This document shows positions 32,031 to 32,468 of a stretch of DNA of 32,468 nucleotides, one piece after another; position 1 is the first letter of the stretch; every line of letters starts with the position of its first letter. Under the pieces are notes generated by a model, which saw nothing but the letters and a program-made list of their open reading frames with translations, was not told the DNA's origin and did no database searches. The stretch is from Priapulus caudatus. Its lineage: Eukaryota > Priapulida > Priapulimorpha > Priapulimorphida > Priapulidae. The position numbers were made by a program, and so were the translations under genes. The stretch is from the NCBI RefSeq assembly GCF_000485595.1, contig NW_014578101.1, positions 46,145-78,612 of the forward strand, in the 5' to 3' direction.

Positions 32031-32274
32031 TTGATACGTTGATACATATCAACAACCGATTTCAAGTCTTGTTTGTAATGTAACCAGCAGTGATATTGGA
32101 CAAACTAATATTGGCTATTAGGTTACGTACTTATTAACTACACAAGGTGCCAGTTACTCTAGCATTCGTCAACATTGCATAATCAATGGGCTTATTATGC
32201 CTTTAATAACGCTGATAGGGTCTATGTCCCCCAGGGTATACCGGACCATACCCTGGTAACTATCTAGCTGATAT

Positions 32275-32330
32275 GGTTAGGGTTAGTGTTAGGGTTAGGG
32301 TTAGGGTTAGAGTTAGGGTTAGGGTTAGGG
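32275..32330 (+). repeat. Interstitial (TTAGGG)n array
   Basis: About nine GGTTAG/TTAGGG units with two variant units (TTAGTG, TTAGAG). Sequence continues on both sides, so this is an internal array and not the chromosome end in this window. Confidence 0.93.
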
Positions 32331-32354
32331 AGTAGGCGTAGGCGACTCCCTAAC
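32324..32354. repeat. 10-bp hairpin at the edge of the telomeric array
   Basis: GTTAGGGAGT (32324-32333) pairs exactly with ACTCCCTAAC (32345-32354) around an 11-nt loop containing AGGCGTAGGCG. The stem uses the last telomeric unit, so the inverted half carries a CCCTAA unit. Confidence 0.85.
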
Positions 32355-32468
32355 TCGGTTAGTGGAGTAGGCGAGGTACGGTCCGGCATTATTAGATAGT
32401 AGTATTTAGTACCGAGGGTACGTTTCCGGTATACCGGACCGTACCCAGGTAGCGTTTCCGGCAGATAC

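Larger units (their letters stand above)
30522..32213. mobile_element. Non-autonomous TIR element with GC-rich cargo
   Basis: Left arm 30592-30720 and right arm 32080-32213 are inverted copies sharing AAGGCATAATAAGCCC, GAATGCTAGAGTAACTGGCA, CCTTGTGTAGTTAA and TTTGTCCAAT.TCACTGCTGG. The outer half of the left arm is duplicated (30522-30594). TA lies just outside AAGGCAT on both sides, compatible with a TA target duplication. The 1.36-kb interior is much richer in G+C than its surroundings, contains a (CAG)n run (about 31719-31740) and has no transposase. Confidence 0.72.
32231..32456. repeat. GGTATACCGGACC direct repeats around the telomeric array
   Basis: GGGTATACCGGACCATACCC (from 32234) and CCGGTATACCGGACCGTACC (from 32428) are related direct repeats on either side of the array. 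GGTACGGTCCGG near 32376 is an inverted version. Each is itself partly palindromic. The telomeric repeat is therefore embedded in a larger repeat unit that probably continues past the window end. Confidence 0.65.

Noticed and set aside
31309-32055. Long overlapping frames of 117 and 136 codons in the GC-rich cargo
   Set aside because: They overlap frames on the other strand, have no recognisable domain, and are expected where stop codons are rare because of high G+C.

Overview
The window looks like a piece of an invertebrate animal nuclear genome, probably a marine one, although no diagnostic host gene fixes the species. The reasons are AT-rich non-coding DNA with many microsatellites, vertebrate-type TTAGGG arrays, a CR1/L2-like LINE with a 2A-like peptide, a Ty3/gypsy element, and several copies of a PIN/XPG-like nuclease gene of a type that is multicopy in invertebrates. 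I find no convincing intact host gene and no tRNA or rRNA. Everything recognisable is mobile DNA in various states of decay.

Layout. 0.36-1.7 kb: a fragment of an XPG/PIN-like nuclease gene on the minus strand, broken by one in-frame stop and by a tandem duplication at its 3' end. 2.6-10.4 kb: four long purine/pyrimidine-biased blocks, a probable solo LTR (5.28-5.81 kb) and a Ty3/gypsy pol gene on the minus strand (7.15-10.03 kb) with two frameshifts and no LTRs. 12.66-14.24 kb: a second, divergent nuclease-family copy on the minus strand that keeps its N-terminal region and Cys-rich C-terminus but has lost the catalytic middle. 14.89-15.16 kb: a 273-bp hairpin with essentially perfect arms. 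15.41-17.89 kb: a CR1/L2-like LINE with a GDVARNPGP (2A-like) motif, a deleted endonuclease and a frameshifted reverse transcriptase. 19-21.2 kb: GC-rich and TAG-rich repeats, nested hairpins and a Helitron-like 3' terminus. 22-24 kb: simple repeats.

24.1-28.5 kb is the most informative region. Long terminal inverted repeats, each starting with an 11-base G/C run, enclose a third and nearly full-length nuclease-family pseudogene, and a 465-bp solo LTR with a 4-bp target duplication has landed in the left repeat. This ties the otherwise 'uncharacterised' nuclease gene to a DNA transposon. An Academ-like superfamily is my best guess, from memory of that group being described with an XPG-type nuclease and a Cys-rich region. 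30.5-32.2 kb: a second, non-autonomous TIR element with a GC-rich cargo that is distantly shared with 19.0 kb. 32.2-32.4 kb: an interstitial telomeric array between repeated palindromic sequences.

The genes do not form an operon or a host pathway. The window is a layered record of DNA transposons, LTR elements, a LINE and palindromic repeats inserted beside and into each other.
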